Source of the DNA: Kumtagia sp964244725
Lineage (GTDB): Bacteria > Pseudomonadota > Alphaproteobacteria > Rhizobiales > Rhizobiaceae
Length of the DNA stretch: 64,000 bases
Assembly (NCBI GenBank): GCA_964244725.1
Contig: CAXTJQ010000015.1
Coordinates: forward strand, 1 to 64,000
Direction: 5' to 3'
A model generated the notes under the pieces. It saw only the letters and a program-made list of their open reading frames with translations. It had not been told where the DNA came from and did not search any database. The position numbers and the translations under genes are program-made. Positions 17,237-25,509 of the stretch are shown here, one piece after another. Each line of letters begins with the position of its first letter. Position 1 is the stretch's first letter.

Positions 17237-17327
17237 GATGGTGTTCCGTTCCTGTTGACGCATGCCTTCGAGTCGCAAGCATCCTGGCGGAAAGCGAAGT
17301 CTTGCGTAGCTTTTTTCTTTCACATAT

Positions 17328-17338
17328 TATGTAACATA
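17328..17338. promoter_or_regulatory. Palindrome TATGT-A-ACATA, candidate SorC-type operator
   Basis: An 11-bp perfect inverted repeat around a central A lies in the 134-base gap between the divergent aldolase and regulator genes, inside a longer imperfect symmetry with TTTCA and TGAAA ends (17318-17347). Position and symmetry suggest the site of the adjacent regulator. Confidence 0.5.
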
Positions 17339-17370
17339 TTTCTGAAAGGAATTGCAAGCTGTCGTCAGGA

Positions 17371-18318
17371 TTGGATCAGGCGACGTCCCGCGTGACGCTA
17401 CACACCGTGGCGAAGCTTCACTATGAGGCCGATCTCAGCCAGGTGGAAATCGCCAAACGGCTCGGCGTCTCGACCGCCACCGTCTCGCGCTTGCTGCGGC
17501 GCGCCCGCGCCGAGGGCATCGTCCGCATCGAGGTGCGCGATCTGCAAGCGCCAGGCGATCTGCAGGCAGGTCTCATGGATAGGCTGCGGTTACGCCGGGC
17601 GGCTGTCGTCGAAGCGTCGGGGGCAAATGCGCTGGGGGCGCTGGCGGCGCCGCTGGGAGCGATGTTGAAGGAGGCGGCGCTTGTCAGCCCGGTGCTGGCC
17701 ATCGGCTGGGGCCGCGCGGTGCGCGCCGTGGTCGGGGCCGGACTGCCGCCGATTCCCGGCGCCACCGTGGTGCCCGCGACCGGCGGCATGCAGCAGCACG
17801 CGCCGCATTTCCAGGTCAACGAATTCGTTCGCGCCGCAGCGGAGCAGACAGGCGGAGCGCCGCATTTCATCCATGCGCCCTATTTGCCGTCGGCCGCGTC
17901 GCGCGGAGCGTTTCTGGCGGACCCAGCCATCGCCGACAGCGTGGCGCTTTGGGACCGGGTCGACGCGGCCATCGTCGGGGTCGGCCTGCCGCACGCCGTG
18001 AACGTGCCGGAGGCAAGCGCCGCGACGCATAGCGAGCAGGCCCTGGTCGGCGCGGCGGGCGATGTCATCCGGCACTATTTCGACGTCGAAGGGCGGCTCA
18101 TCGATTGGGAAGGCGAAGCGCGGCTGATCGCCATGTCGCCCGCGCAACTGCGCCGCATCCCGCTGGTGATCGCAGTCGCGGTGGGCGAGGACAAAGCGGC
18201 GTCGATCATCGGCGCGGCGCGCGCGGGTCTGATTTCCGCGCTGGTCACGGACGCACGTACGGCAGAGGCTATTCTCAACGATCCCGATACCCTCGCCCAG
18301 CTGCGCGGGCAGCCATGA
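17371..18318 (+). CDS. SorC/DeoR family sugar-binding transcriptional regulator
   Basis: About 315 residues: an N-terminal helix-turn-helix (LSQVEIAKRLGVSTATVSRLLRRA), then the SorC-type sugar-phosphate-binding domain with LAIGWGRAV, VVPATGGMQ, GVGLPHAV and a C-terminal AARAGLISALVTDARTAEAIL. SorC regulators normally respond to phosphorylated sugars and control kinase, aldolase and transporter genes. It sits between the minus-strand aldolase/kinase pair and the plus-strand transporter operon. The start is uncertain: TTG at 17371 has poor spacing, while an AAAGGA at 17345-17350 would better serve a non-ATG codon near 17359. Confidence 0.87.
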   Translation: MDQATSRVTLHTVAKLHYEADLSQVEIAKRLGVSTATVSRLLRRARAEGIVRIEVRDLQAPGDLQAGLMDRLRLRRAAVVEASGANALGALAAPLGAMLKEAALVSPVLAIGWGRAVRAVVGAGLPPIPGATVVPATGGMQQHAPHFQVNEFVRAAAEQTGGAPHFIHAPYLPSAASRGAFLADPAIADSVALWDRVDAAIVGVGLPHAVNVPEASAATHSEQALVGAAGDVIRHYFDVEGRLIDWEGEARLIAMSPAQLRRIPLVIAVAVGEDKAASIIGAARAGLISALVTDARTAEAILNDPDTLAQLRGQP

Positions 18319-18341
18319 AATTGCTTTCAGCAAAAAATTGC
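18318..18341 (+). promoter_or_regulatory. Direct AAATTGC repeats and TTGCT-TTC-AGCAA palindrome before the transporter operon
   Basis: AAATTGC occurs at 18318-18324 and 18335-18341 (17-base period), and TTGCTTTCAGCAA (18321-18333) is an inverted repeat. This AT-rich patch directly after the regulator gene is the likely control region of the operon starting at 18443. A TTGACG at 18344-18349 could be a -35 element. The binding protein is unknown. Confidence 0.35.
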
Positions 18342-18442
18342 ACTTGACGGCGGCCTATTCAAGACGCCAAACATGACTGCATTGAGCGAGGAAACGACAG
18401 GGCTCGACACGCGATTTCGAACAGCTCATCAGGGAGGAAACC

Positions 18443-19438
18443 ATGGAGCGCCGTTCTATTCTGAAGGCCACGGCTTTGATCGGCCTGGCGACCGCCGCCG
18501 GACTGACGACCGGGCCGGCATTTTCGCAAGACAAGAAGTTCACCATCGCGCTCATTCCGGGCCTGACGACCGATGCCTTCTACATCACGATGCGCAAGGG
18601 CGCGCAGGCGGCGGCCGATGCGCTCGGCGTCGAACTCGTGTTCCAGGGCGCGCCGGACTTCAACCCCGTGACGCAGGTTCCGGTGCTCGACGCCATGATC
18701 GCGCGCGCGCCATCGGCGATCCTGATCGCGCCGACCGACGTAACGCAGTTGGTCGAGCCGCTCCGCAAGGCGCATGACGCCGGCATCCCGGTCATCACCG
18801 TCGACACGTTCATCGGAACGGGCAAATACCAGACCGGCGCCGGCGATGCCGATTTCCCGCTTTCCTACATCGCCTCCGACAACGTCCTCGGCGGCAAGAT
18901 GGCGGCGCGCGCGCTCGCGGCCGCGATCGGCGACGCCGGCGGCAAGGTCTATGTGTCCAACGTCAAGCCGGGCATTTCGACCACCGACCAGCGCGAAGAG
19001 GGCTTCAAGGCCGCGATGAAGGACGAGTTCCCGAAGATCGAGGTGCTCGAAACCCAGTTCAACGAGAACGACGCCAACAAGGCGGCGAGCCAGCTGCAGG
19101 CGGTGTTCGCCCGCAACGGCGACCTCAAGGGCGTGTTCGGGGCCAACCTCTTCTCCGCGCTCGGCGCCGCCAACGGCGTCAGCCAGGCCGGCAAGAGCGG
19201 CGAGATCAAGGTCGTCGCCTTCGACGCGCCGACTTCCATCGTCGACAACATCAACACCGGCCTCGTCGACGTGGCGATCGCCCAGCATCCGGCGGAAATC
19301 GGCTATTACGGCGTCGTCTCGGCCTTCGCGCACCTGACCGGCCAGTCGATCCCGGTCGCGATCGGAACCGGCTTCACGATCATCGACAAGGCGAACGTCG
19401 CCGACCCGAACGTCGCGAAATACGTCTACTCGGATTGA
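18443..19438 (+). CDS. CUT2 sugar ABC transporter, substrate-binding protein (FrcB-like)
   Basis: A 331-residue protein with a signal peptide (MERRSILKATALIGLATAAG, ending PAFSQD). The Peripla_BP_4 fold is shown by KFTIALIPGLTTDAFYITM, ILIAPTDVTQLVEP, PVITVDTFIG and VVAFDAPTSIVDNI. GGGAGGAAACC precedes the ATG. It heads an operon with one permease and a single-domain ATPase, the FrcBCA architecture of rhizobial fructose/ribose/mannose importers. Ligand likely a ketose or related monosaccharide, given the PfkB kinase and epimerases downstream (inference). Confidence 0.9.
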   Translation: MERRSILKATALIGLATAAGLTTGPAFSQDKKFTIALIPGLTTDAFYITMRKGAQAAADALGVELVFQGAPDFNPVTQVPVLDAMIARAPSAILIAPTDVTQLVEPLRKAHDAGIPVITVDTFIGTGKYQTGAGDADFPLSYIASDNVLGGKMAARALAAAIGDAGGKVYVSNVKPGISTTDQREEGFKAAMKDEFPKIEVLETQFNENDANKAASQLQAVFARNGDLKGVFGANLFSALGAANGVSQAGKSGEIKVVAFDAPTSIVDNINTGLVDVAIAQHPAEIGYYGVVSAFAHLTGQSIPVAIGTGFTIIDKANVADPNVAKYVYSD

Positions 19439-19445
19439 CGGTATC

Positions 19446-19467
19446 GGCCCCCGGTTCGCCGGGGGCC
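19446..19467 (+). terminator. Hairpin with TTCG loop after substrate-binding-protein gene
   Basis: GGCCCCCGG and CCGGGGGCC form a 9-bp GC stem around TTCG, 7 bases past the stop codon. There is no T-run. It probably stabilises the upstream message and sets the stoichiometry of binding protein to permease. Confidence 0.65.
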
Positions 19468-19529
19468 GCCACATCCGCGGACAGAATCCTCGTGTGCCGG
19501 CTTTCCGGGCCGATGCCAGCAGGTGAGCC

Positions 19530-20594
19530 ATGACAGCACCCGAGACATCGCCCCCGACCCCGGACGGGACCCTCAAGCCCCAAGCCGACCATGCCGATCT
19601 CGCCAAGACCTTCGTCCAGCGCATCGCCGACCTGCGCGCGTGGCTGTTCCTCGCCGCGCTGATCGTCGCCTTCGAGGCGTGGGCGCGGCTGGATTTCGGC
19701 GGCACCTTCATCCTCAACCCGTTCAACCTGCAGTCGATCGCGATCTTCGCGGTCGCGCCGCTGCTGCTGGCCATCGGCCAGACCTTCGTCATCATTTCGG
19801 GCGGCATCGACCTGTCGCTCGGCTTCATCATGGGGCTCGCGGCGGTCGTCGCGGCGCACGTCATCAACGCCGCGACCGGACCGCTCGGCCTGCCGCTGGC
19901 GGTGCTGCTCGGCCTGCTGGTGGCCGTGCTGGTGGCCGGCATACCCGGCATCATCAACGGCCTCCTGGTGTCGCGGCTGCGCGTTCCGCCCTTCATCGGC
20001 ACGCTCGGCATGTTCGGCGTGGCGCGCGGCGTGGCGTTCCTGCTCGCCGGCGGGACGACCGTGCCGGTCAAGAACGCATTCTTCGCCACGATCGGCAACG
20101 GCCGCGTCATCGGCATTCCGTACATCGTGCTGATCACGGCGCTGTTCGTGCTCGTCATGCACTACGTGCTCAGCCAGACGAAGTTCGGCCAGCATAATTA
20201 CGCCATCGGGGCCAACATCCAGGCGGCGCGGCGCGCCGGCATCGACATCAAGTCGCATCTGCTGCGGCTCTACATCCTGTCGGCGGGCTGCGCGGGCCTC
20301 GCCGGCGTGCTGTATTCAGCGCGATTCAACGCCGGCGCGGCGCAGGCCGGCGAGCCCCTGCTGCTCGATTGCGTGGCGGCGGTGGTGATCGGCGGCGCGA
20401 GCCTTTTCGGCGGATCGGGCACCATTCTCGGCACGGTCGCGGGCGCGTTCGTAATCGCCGTGATCCAGTACGGGCTGGTGTTCGTCAACGTCGAACCATT
20501 CTGGCAGTTCATCAGCGTCGGCGTCGTGATCATCATCTCGGTTCTGATCGACCAGGCGCAACGCCGCTTCAGCGGAGGCCGCGTCGATGAATGA
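19530..20594 (+). CDS. CUT2 sugar ABC transporter permease (FrcC-like)
   Basis: A 354-residue RbsC-type permease. The cytoplasmic N-terminus of about 45 residues leads into multiple membrane helices, with ISGGIDLSLGFIMGL, GANIQAARRAGIDIKSH and VIGGASLFGGSGTI typical of the family. AGGTGAG precedes the ATG. It overlaps the ATPase by 8 bases. Confidence 0.92.
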   Translation: MTAPETSPPTPDGTLKPQADHADLAKTFVQRIADLRAWLFLAALIVAFEAWARLDFGGTFILNPFNLQSIAIFAVAPLLLAIGQTFVIISGGIDLSLGFIMGLAAVVAAHVINAATGPLGLPLAVLLGLLVAVLVAGIPGIINGLLVSRLRVPPFIGTLGMFGVARGVAFLLAGGTTVPVKNAFFATIGNGRVIGIPYIVLITALFVLVMHYVLSQTKFGQHNYAIGANIQAARRAGIDIKSHLLRLYILSAGCAGLAGVLYSARFNAGAAQAGEPLLLDCVAAVVIGGASLFGGSGTILGTVAGAFVIAVIQYGLVFVNVEPFWQFISVGVVIIISVLIDQAQRRFSGGRVDE

Positions 20595-21336
20595 TCTGGT
20601 CCTGCCGCTGCTCGAGGTGAGCAGCCTGTCGAAACATTTCGGCGCGGTGCGCGCGCTGAGCGACTTCTCGATGGCGGTCCGTCCCGGCGAGGTCGTGGCG
20701 CTCGCGGGCGACAACGGCGCCGGCAAGACGACGTTGATCAAGTCGATCTCGGGCGTGTTCCGGCCGACCTCCGGCGAAATCCGGCTGAAGGGCGAGCCCG
20801 TCAGCTTCTCGACGCCGCAGGAGGCGCGCGCCAAGGGGATCGAGACGATCTACCAGGATCTCGCGCTGGCCGACAATCTGTCGATCGGGGCCAACATCTT
20901 CCTCGGCCGCGAACCGATGCGCAAGGCGTTCGGCTTCCTGCCGGTGCTCGACCGCGGCAAGATGGCGGCGGCGGCGCGCGAGACCATGGCGCTGCTCGAT
21001 TTCCACGTCTCGCGCATGGAGGCGCCGGTCAGCAATTTCTCCGGCGGCCAGCGCCAGGCGGTCGCCATCGGCCGCGCCGTCTACTGGAACGCGCAGATCC
21101 TGATCATGGACGAGCCGACGGCGGCGCTCGGCGTGCCGGAACAACGCAAGGTAATCTCGCTGATCCACCAGCTCAAGGCGCAGGGGCGCGGCGTGATCTT
21201 CATCTCGCACAACCTTCAGGACATCTTCGCCGTATCCGACCGGATCATCGTGATGCGCCGCGGCGTGATGGCTGGCGAGCGGAAAATTTCCGAGACGACG
21301 CATGACGAGGTCGTCAGGCTGATGGTCGGCGGTTGA
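20587..21336 (+). CDS. CUT2 sugar ABC transporter ATP-binding protein (single NBD, FrcA-like)
   Basis: A 249-residue single nucleotide-binding domain: Walker A GDNGAGKTT, Q-loop YQD, signature FSGGQRQ, Walker B LIMDEPTAAL and switch histidine ISHN. Most CUT2 ATPases are tandem; the FrcA type has one domain and works as a homodimer. It has the GEVVALAGDN and MRRGVMAGER blocks of that group. Confidence 0.92.
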   Translation: MNDLVLPLLEVSSLSKHFGAVRALSDFSMAVRPGEVVALAGDNGAGKTTLIKSISGVFRPTSGEIRLKGEPVSFSTPQEARAKGIETIYQDLALADNLSIGANIFLGREPMRKAFGFLPVLDRGKMAAAARETMALLDFHVSRMEAPVSNFSGGQRQAVAIGRAVYWNAQILIMDEPTAALGVPEQRKVISLIHQLKAQGRGVIFISHNLQDIFAVSDRIIVMRRGVMAGERKISETTHDEVVRLMVGG

Positions 21337-21364
21337 GGCGCGCGCTCGCAGCCGGAAACGAAAG

Positions 21365-22345
21365 ATGGCAGCAGCTTTGGGCGAGGGTAGAACATCCGGA
21401 GGGATCGGGTCCCTCGGGGAACTGCTTGTCGAGTTCGTCTGCACCGAGAAGGATGGCGGCAATGCTCGGGCCTCGACCTATGTCGGGCCCTACGCCTCGG
21501 GCGCACCCGGCATCTTCATCGATCAGGCGGCGCGGGTCGGGGCGCGCGCAATCTTCGCCGGCGCGGTCGGCGACGACGCCTTCGGCCAGGTGTTGCGCGA
21601 CCGGTTCGCGGATGTCGGCATTTCCGATGCGCTGATCCGGACCGTGGCAGGCGTGCCCACCGGGTCGGCCTTCGTCAGCTACAACGACGATGGCAGCCGC
21701 GACTTCGTCTTCAACATCGCCCATTCCGCCGCATCGCATTTCCCGAGCGGCTCGACTGCGATCGAGGCATTGCTTCGCTTCGGGCTTGCGGCCTTTCATA
21801 TCTCCGGCTCCACGCTCGGCGATTCGGCGATGGCCGCGTCGGCGCTCGCCATCTGCCGCACGCTGCATGGACGCGGCGTCGCGATCTCCTTCGACCCGAA
21901 CATCCGCAAGGAGTTGCTGGCCGATCCTGCCTATATGCACACCGTCCGGGCGCTTCTGGCGATGTCGACCTTCGTGATGCCGAGCGTGGAGGATGCGGCC
22001 GTGCTGTTTGCGGGCGAGACTTTCGAGGCCTTCGCGGGGCGGCTCGTCGCCAAGGGCGCCCGCTTCGTGGTGCTGAAGCGCGGCGACAAGGGCTGCATCG
22101 GCCGCGACGCGGCGGGACGCGTCGCCGCGTTCGATGCGCACGATGTCGACGTCGTCGATCCGACCGGGGCCGGCGACTGCTTCTGCGCCACTTTCGTCGC
22201 GCTGACGACCTCCGGGGCTTTCCCGTTCCGCGATGCGCTCGAACGCGCCAACGCCGCCGGCGCGCTCGCCGTCGGCAAGGTCGGCCCGATGGAGGGCAAC
22301 AGTTCGCTGGCTGAGATCGAGCGGTTCCTGGAGAGCCGCGCGTGA
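21365..22345 (+). CDS. PfkB family carbohydrate kinase
   Basis: A 326-residue ribokinase-fold kinase. Signature 2 (DVVDPTGAGDCFCATFVA) carries the anion hole and the catalytic Asp; the N-terminal GELLVEF and GGNA/SGAPG-like substrate region and FDPNIRKEL are also present. The N-terminal ten residues are a short unrelated extension; ATG 21365 follows GGAAACGAAAG. Its stop overlaps the GTG of the GatZ/KbaZ gene by 4 bases, so the two are probably made in fixed ratio. The likely role is phosphorylation of the imported ketose at C6 (tagatose, fructose or psicose kinase). The substrate is not decided by sequence. Confidence 0.9.
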   Translation: MAAALGEGRTSGGIGSLGELLVEFVCTEKDGGNARASTYVGPYASGAPGIFIDQAARVGARAIFAGAVGDDAFGQVLRDRFADVGISDALIRTVAGVPTGSAFVSYNDDGSRDFVFNIAHSAASHFPSGSTAIEALLRFGLAAFHISGSTLGDSAMAASALAICRTLHGRGVAISFDPNIRKELLADPAYMHTVRALLAMSTFVMPSVEDAAVLFAGETFEAFAGRLVAKGARFVVLKRGDKGCIGRDAAGRVAAFDAHDVDVVDPTGAGDCFCATFVALTTSGAFPFRDALERANAAGALAVGKVGPMEGNSSLAEIERFLESRA

Positions 22346-23619
22346 GCGTGCTCGGCGACATCGTCCGCGCCAATCGCTCCGGCGCGCATCGCGGCATCCC
22401 GTCCTACTGCACGGCGCATCCCGAGACGCTCGCCGCCGTCTTGGCAACCTACGGCCAGGACGATGCGCCGATCCTGATCGAGGCGACGTGCAATCAGGTC
22501 AACCATCTCGGCGGCTATACCGGGATGGACCCGGCCGCGTTCCGGCGTTTCGTGGAGGGGCTCGCGCAGAGCGAAGGCGTCGACCCGGCGCGGATCATCC
22601 TCGGCGGCGACCATCTCGGACCCAGCCCCTGGAAGAGCGAGCCGGCGGAAACGGCCATGGCCAAGGCGCGCGATATGGTCGCGGCCTATGTCGCCGCCGG
22701 TTTCACGAAAATCCATCTCGACGCGTCGATGGCGTGCGCCGACGACGGCGCGCTCGCCGAAGAGACGATGGCCGCGCGTGCAGCCGAGCTGTGCGCGGTC
22801 GCCGAGACCTCGGGCCGGGCCGACATCTGCTACGTCATCGGCGCCGAAGTCCCGATCCCCGGCGGCGAGACCGCCGCGCTCGATGGGCTCGCCGTCACCA
22901 CCCCGGACGCCTTCGCGCGGACGTTCGAGCTTCATCGCGAAGCTTTCGCGGCGAGAGGGCTGCAGTCGGCATTCGGGCGCGTCGTCGCCGGCGTCGTGCA
23001 GCCAGGGGTCGATTTCGGCAACGATCAGGTTTTCGCGTTCCAGCCGGATAAAGCCGAGGCGCTTTCGCGATCGGCGATGCGGTTTCCGAACCTGGTTTTC
23101 GAGGCCCATTCGACCGACTATCAGTCGCGGACCATGCTTGGCGAACTGGTGTGCGGCCGTTTCGCGATCCTCAAGGTCGGGCCGGAGCTCACCTTCGCGT
23201 TCCGTCAGGCGGTCGTGGCGATGGCGCATATCGAGGCGGCGATGGGCGTTTCGGAGTCGTCGTCCGTCCTCGACGCGCTGACATCCGAGATGTGGCGGAA
23301 TCCACGCGACTGGCGGGCCTATGTCGCGTCGGACGATCGCGAAGCGATTAAGATGCTCTACGGCCTGTCGGACCGTATGCGTTACTACTGGCCGCGCCCG
23401 GCGGTGCAGGCCGCTCTGCGGCGGCTCTATGCCAACGTCGCCGAGGCGAGGCCGGAGCCCGGACTCGTCGCGCAATTCACCGGCCGTTCGGTCGATGCGG
23501 GCGGCGATCCGGAGACGTTGCCGAAACGGATCGTCCGGGCCATGGTCGGCGATGTCGTGCGCAAATACCGCATGGCCGCCGGCGATGCGAAACCTTGCGA
23601 AGGAGGCGCCTTTGCCTAG
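22342..23619 (+). CDS. GatZ/KbaZ family protein (D-tagatose-6-phosphate 4-epimerase candidate)
   Basis: A 425-residue protein of the family annotated as the non-catalytic subunit of class II tagatose-bisphosphate aldolase (COG4573), with ILIEATCNQVNHLGGYTGM, GGDHLGPSPWK, KIHLDASM, VIGAEVPIPGG and FEAHSTDYQ motifs. No GatY/KbaY catalytic subunit is present in the window. Work on Agrobacterium galactitol/altritol catabolism assigned stand-alone members of this family as D-tagatose-6-phosphate 4-epimerases that yield fructose 6-phosphate. The pairing with a PfkB kinase fits that role. GTG start overlapping the kinase stop. The 4-epimerase assignment is transferred, not shown here. Confidence 0.85.
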   Translation: MSVLGDIVRANRSGAHRGIPSYCTAHPETLAAVLATYGQDDAPILIEATCNQVNHLGGYTGMDPAAFRRFVEGLAQSEGVDPARIILGGDHLGPSPWKSEPAETAMAKARDMVAAYVAAGFTKIHLDASMACADDGALAEETMAARAAELCAVAETSGRADICYVIGAEVPIPGGETAALDGLAVTTPDAFARTFELHREAFAARGLQSAFGRVVAGVVQPGVDFGNDQVFAFQPDKAEALSRSAMRFPNLVFEAHSTDYQSRTMLGELVCGRFAILKVGPELTFAFRQAVVAMAHIEAAMGVSESSSVLDALTSEMWRNPRDWRAYVASDDREAIKMLYGLSDRMRYYWPRPAVQAALRRLYANVAEARPEPGLVAQFTGRSVDAGGDPETLPKRIVRAMVGDVVRKYRMAAGDAKPCEGGAFA

Positions 23620-24688
23620 GAAGCAGGAGCGCCGGCTACGGGTCGGCGTGCTCGGCTGCGGGCCGATCGCGCAGGCGGCGCATTTCGAGAGCTGCGCCAA
23701 GGCGCGCAACGCCGACCTTCATGCGATCTGCGACGTCGCCGACGATCTTCGCGCCCGCATGGCGGCGACCCATGCGCCGCAAAAGAGCTTCGCCGACTAC
23801 GACGCGATGCTGGCCGATCCGGACCTCGAGGCCGTTATCATCGCCACGTCGGACGCGTTCCACGTGCAGTCTGCGATCCGCGCGCTGGAGGCCGGCAAGC
23901 ATGTACTATGCGAAAAGCCGATCGCGACGGACATCGAGTCGGTTGAGGAGCTGAAGGCGGTCGTGACTGCCAGCGGCAAGGTGCTTCAGGTCGGCCACAT
24001 GAAGCGGTTCGACCCAGGGCTGCAGGCGACAAAAGCCTTCATCGACGGCGCAATGGGGGAACTCGTCGCTCTGAAGGCGTGGTACTGCGACTCGACGCAT
24101 CGCTATCCGATGACCGACGCCGTCCAGCCGCTGATGGTGACCAGCGCGTCCGCGCGCAAGCCGCCAGATGACCCAAAGGCCGATCTCGACCGCTATTTCA
24201 TGCTCGCGCATGGCAGCCACCTGGTCGATACGGCGCGCTATTTCGCGGGCGATCTGGTCGCCGTCGACGCGCGCCAAAGCTGGCGCGGCGGCATGCGCTG
24301 CTGGTTCGTCGATGTCGAATTCGCAAGCGGCGCGCTCGGCCATCTCGACCTGACGGTCGCGGTGCGCATGGACTGGCACGAGGGCTTCCAGATTTACGGC
24401 GCGAACGGGTCGGCGCTCGGCAAGACGTTCAACCCCTGGTATTTCAGGTCGAGCGAGGTCGACATCTTTCATGAAGCCGAGGGCGGGTCGCGCCGCGTGC
24501 TGGGGGCGGACGGGCATTTCTACCGCCGCCAGCTCGAAGGCTTCGCCGACGTGATCCTCGACGGCGCGCCGATGACGGGGGCGGACATCGACGACGGCAT
24601 CGCCTCGGTCCGGGCAATGGCCGCGATCGCCGAATCGGTGCGCACCGGCCGGCCGGTCCGGCTCGACCAGGCGTCGGGAGAGGTTTGA
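23612..24688 (+). CDS. Gfo/Idh/MocA family oxidoreductase
   Basis: A 358-residue NAD(P)-dependent sugar dehydrogenase. The Rossmann motif GVLGCGPIAQ, the strand VIIATSDAFH and the conserved EKPIA tell the family; the C-terminal domain has GSHLVDTARY with the catalytic His region. The TTG at 23612 is chosen because it has AGGAGG six bases upstream and overlaps the preceding gene by 8 bases; no in-frame ATG occurs before the Rossmann core. Members oxidise or reduce cyclic sugars, often at C3 of glycosides or of inositols. In this operon it may make or consume a 3-keto sugar together with the following TIM-barrel protein. That link is an inference. Confidence 0.88.
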   Translation: MPRKQERRLRVGVLGCGPIAQAAHFESCAKARNADLHAICDVADDLRARMAATHAPQKSFADYDAMLADPDLEAVIIATSDAFHVQSAIRALEAGKHVLCEKPIATDIESVEELKAVVTASGKVLQVGHMKRFDPGLQATKAFIDGAMGELVALKAWYCDSTHRYPMTDAVQPLMVTSASARKPPDDPKADLDRYFMLAHGSHLVDTARYFAGDLVAVDARQSWRGGMRCWFVDVEFASGALGHLDLTVAVRMDWHEGFQIYGANGSALGKTFNPWYFRSSEVDIFHEAEGGSRRVLGADGHFYRRQLEGFADVILDGAPMTGADIDDGIASVRAMAAIAESVRTGRPVRLDQASGEV

Positions 24689-25509
24689 TGCGGCTCGGCA
24701 TTTTCGCCAAGACGTTTCCGGGCGCCGATCCCGAGATCGTGCTGCGCCAGGTCAAGGCGGCCGGCTTCGAGAGGGCGCAATACAACATGGCCTGCTCGGG
24801 CCTGCCCTCGATGCCCGATGCGATCGCGCCGGCAATCACGTCGGCGGTGGCGGGAGCCGCGTCAAGCAACGGCGTCGCGATCTGCGCGGTCTCAGGCACC
24901 TACAACATGGCGCATCCCGATCCCGCCGTGCGCGCGAAGGGGCTTCGCCAACTGGGGGTCGTCGCCGCGGCCTGCGGCGCGATGGGTACGACGCTGGTCA
25001 CGCTTTGCACCGGAACGCGGGACCCCGACGACCAATGGAGCGGCCATCCCGACAATGAGGGCGCTGACGCTTGGCGCGACATGCGTCGCGAAATGGAGAA
25101 GGCGGTTCTTATCGCGGATAGGTTCGGCCTGAGCCTTGGTATCGAGCCGGAACTCGCCAACATCGTCGATTCGGCCGCGAGCGCGCGCCGTCTGCTCGAT
25201 GAAATCGGAAGTCCGACGCTCAAGATCGTGCTCGATCCTGCCAATCTTTTCGAGGTCGCGGCGCTGGCGGAGCAGCGCCGCCTCGTGGCCGAGGCGATCG
25301 ATCTGCTTGGCGACCGGATCGTCATGGCGCATGCCAAAGACCGCACGCCGTCGGGCGATTTCACGACGGCCGGCAAGGGCGTCCTCGATTTCCGTCACTA
25401 TCTGGGGCGACTGCGGGCGGCCGGGTTCGACGGCGATCTCGTCACGCACGGATTGGCGGCGGATGAAGCGCCGGGCGTCGCGGCTTTCCTCAGCGGCTAT
25501 TTGCGATGA
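24688..25509 (+). CDS. TIM-barrel sugar phosphate isomerase/epimerase (xylose isomerase-like, AP_endonuc_2)
   Basis: A 273-residue protein of the xylose-isomerase-like TIM-barrel family. Likely metal ligands are Glu in LGIEPEL, Asp in KIVLDPANLF, His in VMAHAKD and a late Glu/Asp; CTGTRDPDDQW resembles the TGT motif of sugar isomerases. The family covers 3-epimerases, inosose isomerases and 3-keto-sugar hydrolyases. The ATG overlaps the preceding stop (TGATG). Adjacent to a Gfo/Idh/MocA enzyme, this pair is often found in 3-keto-glycoside or inositol-type pathways. The substrate is unknown. Confidence 0.85.
   Translation: MRLGIFAKTFPGADPEIVLRQVKAAGFERAQYNMACSGLPSMPDAIAPAITSAVAGAASSNGVAICAVSGTYNMAHPDPAVRAKGLRQLGVVAAACGAMGTTLVTLCTGTRDPDDQWSGHPDNEGADAWRDMRREMEKAVLIADRFGLSLGIEPELANIVDSAASARRLLDEIGSPTLKIVLDPANLFEVAALAEQRRLVAEAIDLLGDRIVMAHAKDRTPSGDFTTAGKGVLDFRHYLGRLRAAGFDGDLVTHGLAADEAPGVAAFLSGYLR

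Noticed and set aside
15203..17395. Long open frame of 730 codons antisense to the ROK kinase and aldolase genes
   Set aside because: It is a G+C-rich shadow: low-complexity Arg/Ala/Ser/Pro content, no domain, and both sense genes have clear family motifs.
22342..23619. Tagatose-bisphosphate aldolase activity for the GatZ/KbaZ protein
   Set aside because: The family subunit is non-catalytic as an aldolase and no GatY/KbaY gene is present in the window.
21931..23709. Open frame of 592 codons antisense to PfkB and GatZ/KbaZ
   Set aside because: Shadow of two genes with strong family motifs and coupled starts.
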